Of a stretch of DNA of 64,000 bases, positions 17,369-25,874 are shown piece after piece. The translations under genes and the position numbers were made by a program. Each line of letters begins with the position of its first letter. Position 1 is the stretch's first letter. The notes under the pieces are model-generated. The model saw only the letters and a list, made by a program, of their open reading frames with translations. It was not told the DNA's origin and searched no databases. Source of the DNA: Pseudomonas bananamidigenes (GTDB taxonomy: Bacteria; Pseudomonadota; Gammaproteobacteria; Pseudomonadales; Pseudomonadaceae); NCBI RefSeq assembly GCF_001679645.1, contig NZ_LRUN01000058.1, positions 31,029-95,028 of the forward strand. The letters run 5' to 3'.

Positions 17369-20284
17369 TTAGGCAAGCAGTTGCGCCCAGTCCAGCGAAG
17401 CGCTTTCGTTGAGGGTGTAGCCTTTGCCGGTCAGGCTCAGGTTCGCGTTGTAGGCCTGGTCCCCGGCGAAGGCTGCGGCCCATTTTTCCCGCAGCGCCTC
17501 AAGCGCCTTCGGCGCCTGCGGCAGTTGGCCCGGATGCAGCACCTGCACCGACGGCGTCCACACGGTGAGGTAGCCGGCCTGCCCCGCTTTCAGGCACAGG
17601 TCGACGTCGCTGAAACCGTCCGCGAAGGTGGCGTCGTCCAGACCGTCCAGGCCTTCGAACAGCGCCTTGCGCACCATCAGGCAAACGCCCGACACCGCCG
17701 AATAGCCGTGCTCCACCGACAGGCGATACAGGTATCCGTCAGCATCATGTTTTTCGCCGATGAAGGCTGAACCGACCCCGCCGTTCAGGCCCAGGATCAG
17801 GCCGGCCTGGCTGACCTTGCCGTCGCGGTCGACCAGTTTCGCCCCGACCACGCCGACTTCCGGACGCAGCGCGTGGTTGAGCATCGAATCGAGCCAGTTC
17901 GGGTTGACCACTTCCGCGTCGGCAGCGAGCAGTACCAGATATTCGCCCTGGGCCTGGCGGCTGGCGGCATTGATCAGCGCCGGTTCGTTCAACGGCTGTT
18001 CGGCGCGCAGCACCTGAACCTTCGGGTGCTGATAGGCGCCCAGCCAGTCATTGACTTCGGCCGACTGCTGCGCCGTCGCGGCCACCAGGATCTCGTAGTG
18101 GTGATAGCGGGTGCGCAGCAGCACGCCTTCCAGGCAGCGCTGCAAGGCAGACAGGTCGTTGCCGGCCGGCACGATCACCGACACCAGCGGGCGCTCGCTG
18201 TGGTGGTAATCGATCTGATAGATCCCCGGCGTCGAGGACGTGACCTTGGCCTTGTAGCCGCGAGTGCCCAGGTGACGCAGCAGGGCCAGGCGTTCGTGAG
18301 GGTTTTCCTCCAGCTGTGGCGCGCGGGCGATCAGCAGCGGTTCGTCGAGGTGCGCCAGGCTGTTGAGGCCGTCCTGTTCGAGGATGCGCAGCAGCACGTC
18401 GAATTCCAGCGCCTTGCTGAAGTCCGCCCGGTAACCGCCGACCGCGACCAGCGACTCACGGCGGATCAGCCAGTGACGCGCCATCATGCCCGGCAGGCTC
18501 AGCAGCAAGTCCAGGTTGAAGCCCGGACGGAACACATCCACCAGCGCGCCTTTGTCCTGGCGTTGAATCTCGTCGGTGGACACCGCGCTGCAACCGTCGG
18601 CGGCCATCAGTTCGAGGCTGGCGCGCAGCAGGCCGGCGGCGGTGAACTCGTCGCCCGCTTCGGCCAGCAGCACCCAGTCGCACGGCGACTGGCGGGCGCT
18701 CTGGTTGAGCTTCTCGACCAGATTGCCCGGCGTGACGCGGACAAAGTGCAGGGTGTTCTGCGCCGTAGTGGCGACCGGCGGCTCACCGGTGGTGAACACG
18801 ACAATCCGGAATGCCTTGCACTGGCCTTCAAGCAGGCTGTCGAGGGTGACTTGCACCTTGTCGATGTCGTTGTCCAGGTCCAGCAGGAAAACGCCGAACT
18901 GCGGGCCACCGCCGTTGACCGCCAGATGTTCGGCAATCGCTCCGAGCTGTGCAGCCTCCGGCCGGCGCGAACCCAGCCATTTGAGCAGTTTGCCGGACTG
19001 CATCTTCTCGAACGTCGGACAGTGATCTTCCAGGGTCAAGGCCTCCAGGCGCGCCAGCCAGTCGCGTGTCTTCTGCGCCTCTTCGTCTTCGCCCGCCTGC
19101 TCCAGTTGCGCCAGCAGGCGCTTGAGCACTTCGCGGTTGAAGGCGTTGAGGTCGTGAGCCTGCCACAGACGGTCAAGCACGCTCTCGGCGGTGTCGTTGT
19201 TGCGCGCCTGCAGCAAGTGAGCCTGACGGGTCCACACACCTTCCAGGCCGTTCAGCTGGACGCGGCCGGCCGGCATGGCGTGGAGCATGAATTCGATCTG
19301 CTCCAGGCGATCGAAGAAGGCCTGGTTGTAGAACGGCATTTCCACGTACTGCAGCGGTCCGAACCGACGGTCCGGACGCTTGAGCGCCTGGTGCCACGTG
19401 GACTGGATAATCAGCTCGGCGGTCAGTGCACGGCCCGATTGCAGGCTGTCGACCATCGCTTCGAAACTCTGCAGGGCGAAGGCCTTGCCTTGCTCTGCAT
19501 CCAGTCCCTGAATGCCGGTGGGCAACGACGCCAGGAACTCGGCGAACGCCTCGCGCTCGGCCACCGACCTGGCGTCCATGTAGGTCAGCGAGTGGTACAC
19601 CTCGGTGCTGTGCTCGGAGTTGCCGTAGTTGATTTCGCGCACCACGTAAGGGATCGGCAGGATCCGCGCCTTGGCGCAGGCCAGCATGTAGTACACATGG
19701 CCGATCTCCTGCCACTGGAAACTGGTGCCTTCCGGCATCGCCGCATGCCAGGACTTCATCAGCTCGGTACGGGTCACCGCGTAGAACGGCGGGATGTACT
19801 GGCTCATGTAATCGATGACGCGATCCTGGGCCCGCTCGGAGGCATAGTCCTCGCAGACTTTCTTGTCGCGGCGGTAGTAGCTCACGTCACCGGCCAGGGT
19901 CAGGTACATCAGGCAGTAGCCGTGGCACATGCCGTAGTCGGGATGGTCTTGCAGGAAGCCCACGGACTCGGCCAGCGAATCGTGCAGGATGAAGTCATCG
20001 TCCGCCGCCAGCACGGTGTACGGCGTGGTCACGCGCTCCACGCCATAGGCCAGCTTGGCCTGCATGCCCCAATAGGCGAACTGCGGCACGTGGTGATAGT
20101 CGACGGCGGAAAAGTCGCCTTCAGGCAATTCCGGACTCGAGTCCAGCACCATGATCCTGCAAGGCAAGGCGCTGTAATACTTCACCGCCCGGCGCAGGAA
20201 CGCCGGACGATTATGGGTAAACAGCACCACGGTCAACAGCTCATTGAGCACCGGCGCCTGTTCCGAACCGTACTTGCCTTGCAT
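17369..20284 (-). CDS. Large multi-domain glycosyltransferase of the flagellin island
   Basis: This 971-residue protein appears to hold two or three glycosyltransferase-like modules. The N-terminal module (about 1-260, TIGR00180-like) starts with LTVVLFTHNRPAFLRRAVKY and has DDD at 95-97. A middle part (about 440-690) resembles a GT2 fold with weak motifs. A GT2 module spans 697-971, starting RPLVSVIVPAGNDL, where the usual metal-binding acid pair reads LLAADAEVV, so its activity is uncertain. There is no signal peptide. GGGGAGAGG precedes the ATG. Size and place recall the Fgt1/Fgt2 and FgtA flagellar glycosyltransferases of P. syringae and P. aeruginosa. Confidence 0.85.
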   Translation of the reverse strand: MQGKYGSEQAPVLNELLTVVLFTHNRPAFLRRAVKYYSALPCRIMVLDSSPELPEGDFSAVDYHHVPQFAYWGMQAKLAYGVERVTTPYTVLAADDDFILHDSLAESVGFLQDHPDYGMCHGYCLMYLTLAGDVSYYRRDKKVCEDYASERAQDRVIDYMSQYIPPFYAVTRTELMKSWHAAMPEGTSFQWQEIGHVYYMLACAKARILPIPYVVREINYGNSEHSTEVYHSLTYMDARSVAEREAFAEFLASLPTGIQGLDAEQGKAFALQSFEAMVDSLQSGRALTAELIIQSTWHQALKRPDRRFGPLQYVEMPFYNQAFFDRLEQIEFMLHAMPAGRVQLNGLEGVWTRQAHLLQARNNDTAESVLDRLWQAHDLNAFNREVLKRLLAQLEQAGEDEEAQKTRDWLARLEALTLEDHCPTFEKMQSGKLLKWLGSRRPEAAQLGAIAEHLAVNGGGPQFGVFLLDLDNDIDKVQVTLDSLLEGQCKAFRIVVFTTGEPPVATTAQNTLHFVRVTPGNLVEKLNQSARQSPCDWVLLAEAGDEFTAAGLLRASLELMAADGCSAVSTDEIQRQDKGALVDVFRPGFNLDLLLSLPGMMARHWLIRRESLVAVGGYRADFSKALEFDVLLRILEQDGLNSLAHLDEPLLIARAPQLEENPHERLALLRHLGTRGYKAKVTSSTPGIYQIDYHHSERPLVSVIVPAGNDLSALQRCLEGVLLRTRYHHYEILVAATAQQSAEVNDWLGAYQHPKVQVLRAEQPLNEPALINAASRQAQGEYLVLLAADAEVVNPNWLDSMLNHALRPEVGVVGAKLVDRDGKVSQAGLILGLNGGVGSAFIGEKHDADGYLYRLSVEHGYSAVSGVCLMVRKALFEGLDGLDDATFADGFSDVDLCLKAGQAGYLTVWTPSVQVLHPGQLPQAPKALEALREKWAAAFAGDQAYNANLSLTGKGYTLNESASLDWAQLLA

Positions 20285-20338
20285 AACCTCTCCCCACTAC
20301 CGGCGAATCGCCAAATCTACGCTTTGATGATGTTTCGA

Positions 20339-21076
20339 TTAACGCACGCGACGCAGGTAACCGTCCGGCGCCACGGTGATCAGCAGCTTGTTCTGCAACT
20401 GAACGTCGATTTCGAAATCCTTGTTCTCTTCCAGGTATTTCCAGACGGCGGTCTTCGGGTTGTCGCCCGGGCCCCATGGACGATCCGGGAAGAAATCGGC
20501 CGGCATGTCTTCAACCACGGTGTCCATCACCACGCAGTAGCTGTCGACCGAAACCAGTGGCGCATAGAGGCGCAGCTCTTCGAGCACGTGGTCGTGGGTG
20601 TGGTTGGAATCGAGCACCAGAATGACTTTCTTGCCTTCAGCGGCAGCACGCACCTGAGCGGCGATGGCCGGGTCGATGCTCGAGCCCTCGATCATCTTGA
20701 TGCGTTTGCTCATCGGGTGGCTTTCGATGGCTTCGCGGTTGTGCGGGCGAATGTCGAGGTCGACGCCCAGCACTTCGCCGTGGCCTTGCAGCTCCAGCAG
20801 CGAGGCGTAGTAGATGATCGAACCGCCGTGGGCGATGCCGCACTCGATGACCAGATCCGGCTTCACCTGCCAGATGATTTCCTGCATCGCCATCATGTCT
20901 TGCGGCAACTGGATGATCGGACGGCCCATCCACGAGAAGTGGTAGCTGTACTTGTGTTTGGCGGACTCATTGAAGAAGTCACGGGCCAGGCCGGTGAGTT
21001 TCTGATCGTCACCCTGCTGGGCGATCTGCTCGCGGCACTCGGCTTCGAAGGCTTTGTTGATGCTGTTGTCGGTCAT
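20339..21076 (-). CDS. Cephalosporin hydroxylase (CmcI)-family protein
   Basis: This 245-residue protein belongs by pattern to the CmcI/RhlF-type SAM-binding family. Motif I is VIECGIAHGGSIIYYASLL, followed by GVDLDIRPHNREAI and LVLDSNHTHDHVLEELRLY. Family members include methyltransferases acting on sugars and lipids. Here it is likely to O-methylate or otherwise trim a flagellin sugar; the acceptor is unknown. The ATG at 21076 is used because longer frames run into the upstream methyltransferase. It sits 17 bases after that gene and 54 before the 971-residue glycosyltransferase. Confidence 0.85.
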   Translation of the reverse strand: MTDNSINKAFEAECREQIAQQGDDQKLTGLARDFFNESAKHKYSYHFSWMGRPIIQLPQDMMAMQEIIWQVKPDLVIECGIAHGGSIIYYASLLELQGHGEVLGVDLDIRPHNREAIESHPMSKRIKMIEGSSIDPAIAAQVRAAAEGKKVILVLDSNHTHDHVLEELRLYAPLVSVDSYCVVMDTVVEDMPADFFPDRPWGPGDNPKTAVWKYLEENKDFEIDVQLQNKLLITVAPDGYLRRVR

Positions 21077-21093
21077 TTTCAAAATCTCAAGGG

Positions 21094-22167
21094 TCACTGG
21101 AACGAAGCGCTGTCGACGGCGTGATAGACGTAACGTCCACCGGTCATCCGCTTGATCTCTTCGAGGTAATTGGAATTCATCACAAACAGGTTGGCGCCCT
21201 CGGGCAAGGCGTCCATCGCCTCCTGGGGCGAGGACACCCGGGCGCCGCTCAGGGGCAGGTAGCGCCCCTGTTTGGCCGGGTTGATATCGACCACGCGATC
21301 CACCGCCACGCCCGCCCGTTGCAGGAACAGCGAATAGATCACGCCTTTGGAAGACGCCCCCCAGATCGCCGAACCCTTTCCGGGTGCGGCCTGGATGATC
21401 TGCACCGCACGGTCGAGGCTGGCGGTGAAATCGTCCGGCAATGCCAGGCGTGGCACCGGTTGTTCCGGGTTCAGGCGCAATGTGGCAAGGTCGGCGACGA
21501 TGTACAGGTATTGGCCGCCGAACAGGTGGCCGGCCTCGTGCACGGTGCCGAACATCCGGCGCAGGTCGTCGAGGCGGAAATAATTGACGTGCTCGTAGAA
21601 CAGGTCGAACCAGGCGCGGTGTTCGAGGATCCAGTCGAAGCACGGCACTTCGATGTAGATCTGCCCGCCGCCCTGATTGGCTTCGGCGATCACCGCCAGA
21701 AAGCCCAGCGGATCCTGAATGTGCTCCAGTACATGGCGCAGCACGATGGCGTCCGCTTCCAGACCCAGGCCACGGGTGAACGGGGCCTTGATCACGTCGG
21801 CGTTGTCGCCTTCGTAAGCCGGGTCGATACCGGTGATGCGGTAGCCCAGGCCCTTGAGCAGCTCAAGGAAGTAGCCCTTGCCGCAGCCGACCTCGATCAG
21901 TTCCTGACCCTTGAAGTGCTTGGCGATGATGCCCTCGACGTCGTGCAGGTGCTTCTGGAACTGGCCGGAATGGGCCTGCTCGTTCTGGTAGTCGGCGTCG
22001 TAGCTGAGCTTGTCGGCGTCGAACGCTGCGTTGAAGATCAGACCGCTGCGCTCATCCTGCACCAGCAACATGTCGGCACTAGCCGACGCCTTCGCCGATT
22101 CGGGATCGGCAAAGGTGCGGTTCTGCAGCACCGGCAGGTCGGTGACCCGATACAACTCGTGCCTCAT
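21094..22167 (-). CDS. Sugar C-methyltransferase-like SAM enzyme
   Basis: This 357-residue class I methyltransferase has motif I LIEVGCGKGYFLELLKGLGY (about 91-110). The acidic motif is TGIDPAYEG, and motif II-like VLRHVLEHIQDPLGFL follows. The C-terminal 120 residues contain IWGASSKGVIYSLFLQ and INPAKQGRYLPLSGARV, the domain seen at the end of deoxysugar C-methyltransferases. It lacks the N-terminal zinc-binding Cys cluster of the related gene at 23012-24238. The ATG overlaps the preceding reductase gene as ATGA. Confidence 0.82.
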   Translation of the reverse strand: MRHELYRVTDLPVLQNRTFADPESAKASASADMLLVQDERSGLIFNAAFDADKLSYDADYQNEQAHSGQFQKHLHDVEGIIAKHFKGQELIEVGCGKGYFLELLKGLGYRITGIDPAYEGDNADVIKAPFTRGLGLEADAIVLRHVLEHIQDPLGFLAVIAEANQGGGQIYIEVPCFDWILEHRAWFDLFYEHVNYFRLDDLRRMFGTVHEAGHLFGGQYLYIVADLATLRLNPEQPVPRLALPDDFTASLDRAVQIIQAAPGKGSAIWGASSKGVIYSLFLQRAGVAVDRVVDINPAKQGRYLPLSGARVSSPQEAMDALPEGANLFVMNSNYLEEIKRMTGGRYVYHAVDSASFQ

Positions 22168-23015
22168 TGCGACTCTCCCAATAACTGTTGCAGACGCTCG
22201 GTCACCGCCCAGAACGCCAGCGGTTCGTGGGTCGGATACGGATAATGACCAAGGTTCAGGCCGATGGACGCGCCGCGCTCGCGCACACGCTGTTCGACCA
22301 GCGCACGCACTGAAACCGGCTGGCCGCTGGCGCAGTTGAGCGTGCCGTCGAAATCGCGCTTGTGCAGGATCGCGGCGAGATGCGCGGCGGCGGTTTCAAT
22401 CGCCAGAAAATCCCGTAACTGTTCACCGGCCGACATGTTGAACGTCGGCTCACCCGCATCGATCGCCCGGTCCAGCGCCGCCAGCAGGCTGTTGGGGTTC
22501 TGTCCGGTGCCATGCAGATAGAACAGCCGCACCCATTGCAGGGTGAACGGATGCTCCTGCTGCAGATTTTGCAGAAACAGGTGCAGGGTGTGCTTGGCCA
22601 GCCCGTAGGGATTGGCTGGCTGCGCATCGTTCATTTCGCTCAGCGGGCCGCTCTGCATGCCGTATTCAAAGCAGGTGCCGGTCACCAGTACCTGCTTCAC
22701 TCCCGCCTTGACCGCATCCTTGATGAAGCGGTAATCGGCCATCAGGTTGTGCTCGAAATGAAACAGTGCCCGATAGTTCGGCAGCCCCGGCCATGCCAGG
22801 TGTACAAGTGCATCGACCCCCTCGGTCAGCGCGTCGATGTCCAGGTCGGCGGCGTGAATATCCGCGCTGACGAACTCGACGTCATTGATCCACGGCATGC
22901 TGGCGGCAGTCTGCTCACTGCGCGCCACTGCCCGCACCGTGCAGCCATGCCCCAGCAACGCCGCGACCAGATGACGACCGACGAAGCCCGTGGCTCCGGT
23001 GACCAGAACCTTCAC
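22164..23015 (-). CDS. NAD(P)-dependent sugar epimerase/reductase
   Basis: This 283-residue short-chain dehydrogenase opens with the Rossmann motif VTGATGFVGRHLVAALL (5-21). It has LVHLAWPG and the SDR-type FEYGMQSGPL region, where the usual YxxxK appears as NPYGLAKHTL. In a CDP-6-deoxy-sugar pathway it would reduce the 4-keto group after epimerisation and C-methylation. It starts at a GTG overlapping the stop of the 408-residue methyltransferase gene (GTGA) and is coupled to genes on both sides. Confidence 0.85.
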   Translation of the reverse strand: MKVLVTGATGFVGRHLVAALLGHGCTVRAVARSEQTAASMPWINDVEFVSADIHAADLDIDALTEGVDALVHLAWPGLPNYRALFHFEHNLMADYRFIKDAVKAGVKQVLVTGTCFEYGMQSGPLSEMNDAQPANPYGLAKHTLHLFLQNLQQEHPFTLQWVRLFYLHGTGQNPNSLLAALDRAIDAGEPTFNMSAGEQLRDFLAIETAAAHLAAILHKRDFDGTLNCASGQPVSVRALVEQRVRERGASIGLNLGHYPYPTHEPLAFWAVTERLQQLLGESQ

Positions 23016-24238
23016 AGCACACTCAACTCAGGCACGGCGATCACGAAGCGGCCGTCCCACTGGCGTACCTGAGCCAGTTGCTGACTGACTTCGTGTAACA
23101 GGTTCCAGGGCAGCACCAGCACGTAATCCGGTTTTTCGATATCGATCTGCACTGGCGCCACGATCGGGATGCGACTGCCCGGCAGACATTTGCCCTGCTT
23201 GTGCGGGTTGGCATCGGCGACCCAGGCCAGCAGATCCGGTTTGACCCCGGCGTAGTTGAGCAAGGTGTTGCCCTTGGCGGCAGCGCCATAACCGACTACA
23301 CGCTTGCCATCGGCCTTGGCCTGCAACAGAAAACGCAGCAGATCATGTTTGATGCGTTCGGCGGCCGGTGCCAGCGTGGCGTAGTACTCGGGAGTTTTCA
23401 CACCCGCGTCGAGTTCGGCCTGCAACTGCTGTTGCACCGCGGGTTGCACAGCGCGGCGTTCGCCGTCCTTGCGCTGCACGAACACCCGCAGCGATCCGCC
23501 ATGGGTGGTCAGCTGGCTGACGTCGAACACTTCCAGACCGTTGCGCTCGCACAGCGTCTGCACGGCAGTCAGGGACAGGTAGGAATAGTGTTCGTGGTAC
23601 AGCGTGTCGAACTGCGCGCCGGCCATCAGCGCCAGCAATTGCGGGAATTCGAACGTGGCGACGCCGGTCGGCTTGAGCAGCGTGGCGAAACCACCGAGGA
23701 AGTCATTGATGTCCGGCACATGGGCCAGCACGTTGTTGGCGGCCATCAGGTCGGCGGACCAGCCTTCGCTTTTCAGCTGTGCGGCGGTGTCGCGGCCGAA
23801 GAACAGCTCACGAATTTCCAGGCCTTTTTCCCGTGCCGCCTGCGCGGTGCTGCGGGTCGGTTCCACGCCCATACACGGGATGCCGCGAGCGGCCACGTAT
23901 TGCAGCAGGTAGCCGTCGTTGGCGGCGACCTCGACGACCCGGCTGTCAGCGGTCAGGCCGAAGCGCTCGGTCATCTCGGCCACATAACGCTCGGCGTGGG
24001 CCAGCCAGGTGCTGGAGAACGAGCTGAAGTAGGCGTACTCGGCGTCGAACAGGCTGTCGGCGCGGGTGTAATCCTCGGTCTGCACCAGCCAGCATTGCTG
24101 GCACACGGCGACCTTCAGCGGCACCCATTGCTCGGCCTGCTCCAGCCGATCGGCATGCACGTAGGCGTTGGACGGTGGCGAGGTGCCGAGGTCGATCAGC
24201 GGCAGGCTCAGCGGTGCGGCGCACCCACGGCAATTCAT
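23012..24238 (-). CDS. Sugar C-methyltransferase with N-terminal zinc domain
   Basis: This 408-residue protein has the three-part layout of deoxysugar C-methyltransferases such as TylC3 and NovU. The N-terminal zinc-binding part has MNCRGCAAPL and VAVCQQCWLVQ. The central SAM domain contains VVEVAANDGYLLQYVA and MAANNVLAHVPDINDF. The C-terminal part has VVGYGAAAKGNTLLNYAGV and NPHKQGKCLPGSRIPI. It is expected to add a methyl to a ring carbon of a 4-keto-6-deoxy-hexose, most often C3. Overlapping starts and stops place it in the same operon as rfbF, rfbG and the rfbC-like gene. Confidence 0.87.
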   Translation of the reverse strand: MNCRGCAAPLSLPLIDLGTSPPSNAYVHADRLEQAEQWVPLKVAVCQQCWLVQTEDYTRADSLFDAEYAYFSSFSSTWLAHAERYVAEMTERFGLTADSRVVEVAANDGYLLQYVAARGIPCMGVEPTRSTAQAAREKGLEIRELFFGRDTAAQLKSEGWSADLMAANNVLAHVPDINDFLGGFATLLKPTGVATFEFPQLLALMAGAQFDTLYHEHYSYLSLTAVQTLCERNGLEVFDVSQLTTHGGSLRVFVQRKDGERRAVQPAVQQQLQAELDAGVKTPEYYATLAPAAERIKHDLLRFLLQAKADGKRVVGYGAAAKGNTLLNYAGVKPDLLAWVADANPHKQGKCLPGSRIPIVAPVQIDIEKPDYVLVLPWNLLHEVSQQLAQVRQWDGRFVIAVPELSVL

Positions 24239-24795
24239 AGACGCACTCCAGCAAAGTGTTGATCGAGCGCGGGATGGCTGGAATCACGCGCTGACAAATT
24301 ATTGACAGGCAACGGCCAGGCAATCGCCAGCCGTGGATCGTTCACCGACAGACCGCCCTCGTGCTCAGGCGCGTAATCGGCGCTGTGCAGGTAAAGCAGT
24401 TCGGCATCGTCGGTGAGGGTCTGGAAACCGTGGGCGAAACCGGCGGGGATCAACAGGCTGCGACCGTCGCCGGCCTTCAGGTGCTCGGCGTGCCAGTGCA
24501 GGAAGGTTTCGGAATCCGGGCGCAGGTCCACCGCCACGTCCCACACTTCACCGCGCAGGCAGGTGATCAGTTTGGCTTCCGGCGCGTTGGCGTTCTGGTA
24601 ATGCAGACCGCGCACGCTGCCCTTCTCGCGGGTGCAGGAGTGGTTGATCTGGCGGATGTGAAATTCACTGCCAAACGCCTTCAGGCTGCCCTCGCAGAAC
24701 AGCCGGGCGAAGTGCCCGCGCTGATCTTCGAAACGCTTGTGCCGCACATTGAACAGCCCCGCCAGCGGCAAGGCTTGCAAGGAAAATTCACTCAC
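24235..24795 (-). CDS. RmlC-family 4-keto-6-deoxyhexose epimerase
   Basis: This 186-residue cupin of the dTDP-4-dehydrorhamnose 3,5-epimerase family has the substrate-binding SVRGLHYQ (60-67). It also has EVWDVAVDLRPDSETFLHWH and LLIPAGFAHGFQTL. Here its partner genes make CDP-4-keto-6-deoxyglucose, so it probably epimerises that compound at C3 or C3/C5 instead of a dTDP sugar. It starts at a GTG overlapping the rfbG stop. Confidence 0.87.
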   Translation of the reverse strand: MSEFSLQALPLAGLFNVRHKRFEDQRGHFARLFCEGSLKAFGSEFHIRQINHSCTREKGSVRGLHYQNANAPEAKLITCLRGEVWDVAVDLRPDSETFLHWHAEHLKAGDGRSLLIPAGFAHGFQTLTDDAELLYLHSADYAPEHEGGLSVNDPRLAIAWPLPVNNLSARDSSHPALDQHFAGVRL

Positions 24796-25874
24796 AGTGC
24801 GCCCCGGTACAGGTTCAGTTGCCCCAGGGTCACGGTGCGCATGTCGTCACCGTTCTGCCACGCCAGATGCCAGTCGAGGGTCTGGGTCAGGCATTGCTGC
24901 AACGTCCAGCGCGGTTGCCAGCCCAGCACCTGACGGGCGCGGCTGCTGTCCAGGCGCAGCAGGCCGGCTTCGTGCAGCTCGCTCGGTTCGATGCGCAGAC
25001 CCCGGGCCTGTGGCCAGCGATTGGCAAGCAGTTCAACCACTTCGCCGACGCTGCACATGTCCGCTTCGCCCGGGCCGAAGTTCCACGCCCCGGCGTATTC
25101 CGGACCTTCTTCGTAGAGCCCGGCGGCCAGTTGCAGGTAGCCGGCCAGTGGCTCCAGCGCGTGTTGCCAGGGACGCACGGCTTGCGGGTAGCGCAGGGTC
25201 ACCGGCTCGTCTGCGGACCAGGCTTTCAGTACATCGGGAATCAGCCGTTCAGGAGCGAAATCACCGCCGCCCAGCACGTTGCCGGCGCGGGCGGTGGCCA
25301 GCGCCAGGCCGTGTTCGGCGTACTTGTCCGCCGGAAAAAAGGATGCCGCGTAAGATTGCGCCAGCAACTCGCAGCACGCCTTGCTGCTGCTGTAAGGGTC
25401 GTGGCCACCGAGGGCTTCGTCTTCGCGGTACGGCCACAGCCATTCCTTGTTGGCGTAGACCTTGTCGGTGGTCACCAGCACGCAGGCCCGCACGCAACCG
25501 ACCTGACGGATCGCTTCGAGCAGATTGAGGGTGCCCATGACGTTGCTGGAATAGGTACCGAGCGGATCGCGATAGCCTTCGCGCACCAGCGGCTGGGCCG
25601 CCAGGTGCAGGACGATCTCCGGCTCGGTGTCGGCGATGATTTCCAGCAAGGCGCCGAGGTCACGCAGGTCGCCGCGCTGGTCGTTGATGCCTTCGTGTAC
25701 TCGCGCGAGTTCGAACAGGCTCGGCTCGGTCGAAGGGTCCAGGGAAAAACCGCTGACTTGCGCGCCGAGGCTTTGCAGCCACAGGGTCAGCCAGCTGCCC
25801 TTGAAACCGGTGTGTCCGGTGACCAGAACCCGCTTGCCGCGCCAGAACTCAGGACTCAGGCCCATTGCTTCCAT
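24792..25874 (-). CDS. rfbG: CDP-glucose 4,6-dehydratase
   Basis: RfbG converts CDP-glucose to CDP-4-keto-6-deoxyglucose. The 360-residue SDR protein has VLVTGHTGFKGSWLTLWL near the N-terminus. LHLAAQPLVREGYRDP, TYSSNVMGTLNLLEA and a DPYSSSKACCE active-site YxxxK-like region follow. The ATG at 25874 (MEAMGLSPEFW) is preferred: GGGGAGG lies four bases upstream, while the ATG at 25865 is 13 bases away. It overlaps the end of rfbF by 19 bases. Confidence 0.93.
   Translation of the reverse strand: MEAMGLSPEFWRGKRVLVTGHTGFKGSWLTLWLQSLGAQVSGFSLDPSTEPSLFELARVHEGINDQRGDLRDLGALLEIIADTEPEIVLHLAAQPLVREGYRDPLGTYSSNVMGTLNLLEAIRQVGCVRACVLVTTDKVYANKEWLWPYREDEALGGHDPYSSSKACCELLAQSYAASFFPADKYAEHGLALATARAGNVLGGGDFAPERLIPDVLKAWSADEPVTLRYPQAVRPWQHALEPLAGYLQLAAGLYEEGPEYAGAWNFGPGEADMCSVGEVVELLANRWPQARGLRIEPSELHEAGLLRLDSSRARQVLGWQPRWTLQQCLTQTLDWHLAWQNGDDMRTVTLGQLNLYRGAL

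Noticed and set aside
17873..21124. 1083-residue open frame on the plus strand
   Set aside because: It runs antisense across two well-supported genes (the 971-residue glycosyltransferase and the CmcI-like gene). His/Gln/Val-rich composition is typical of antisense to high-GC coding sequence.
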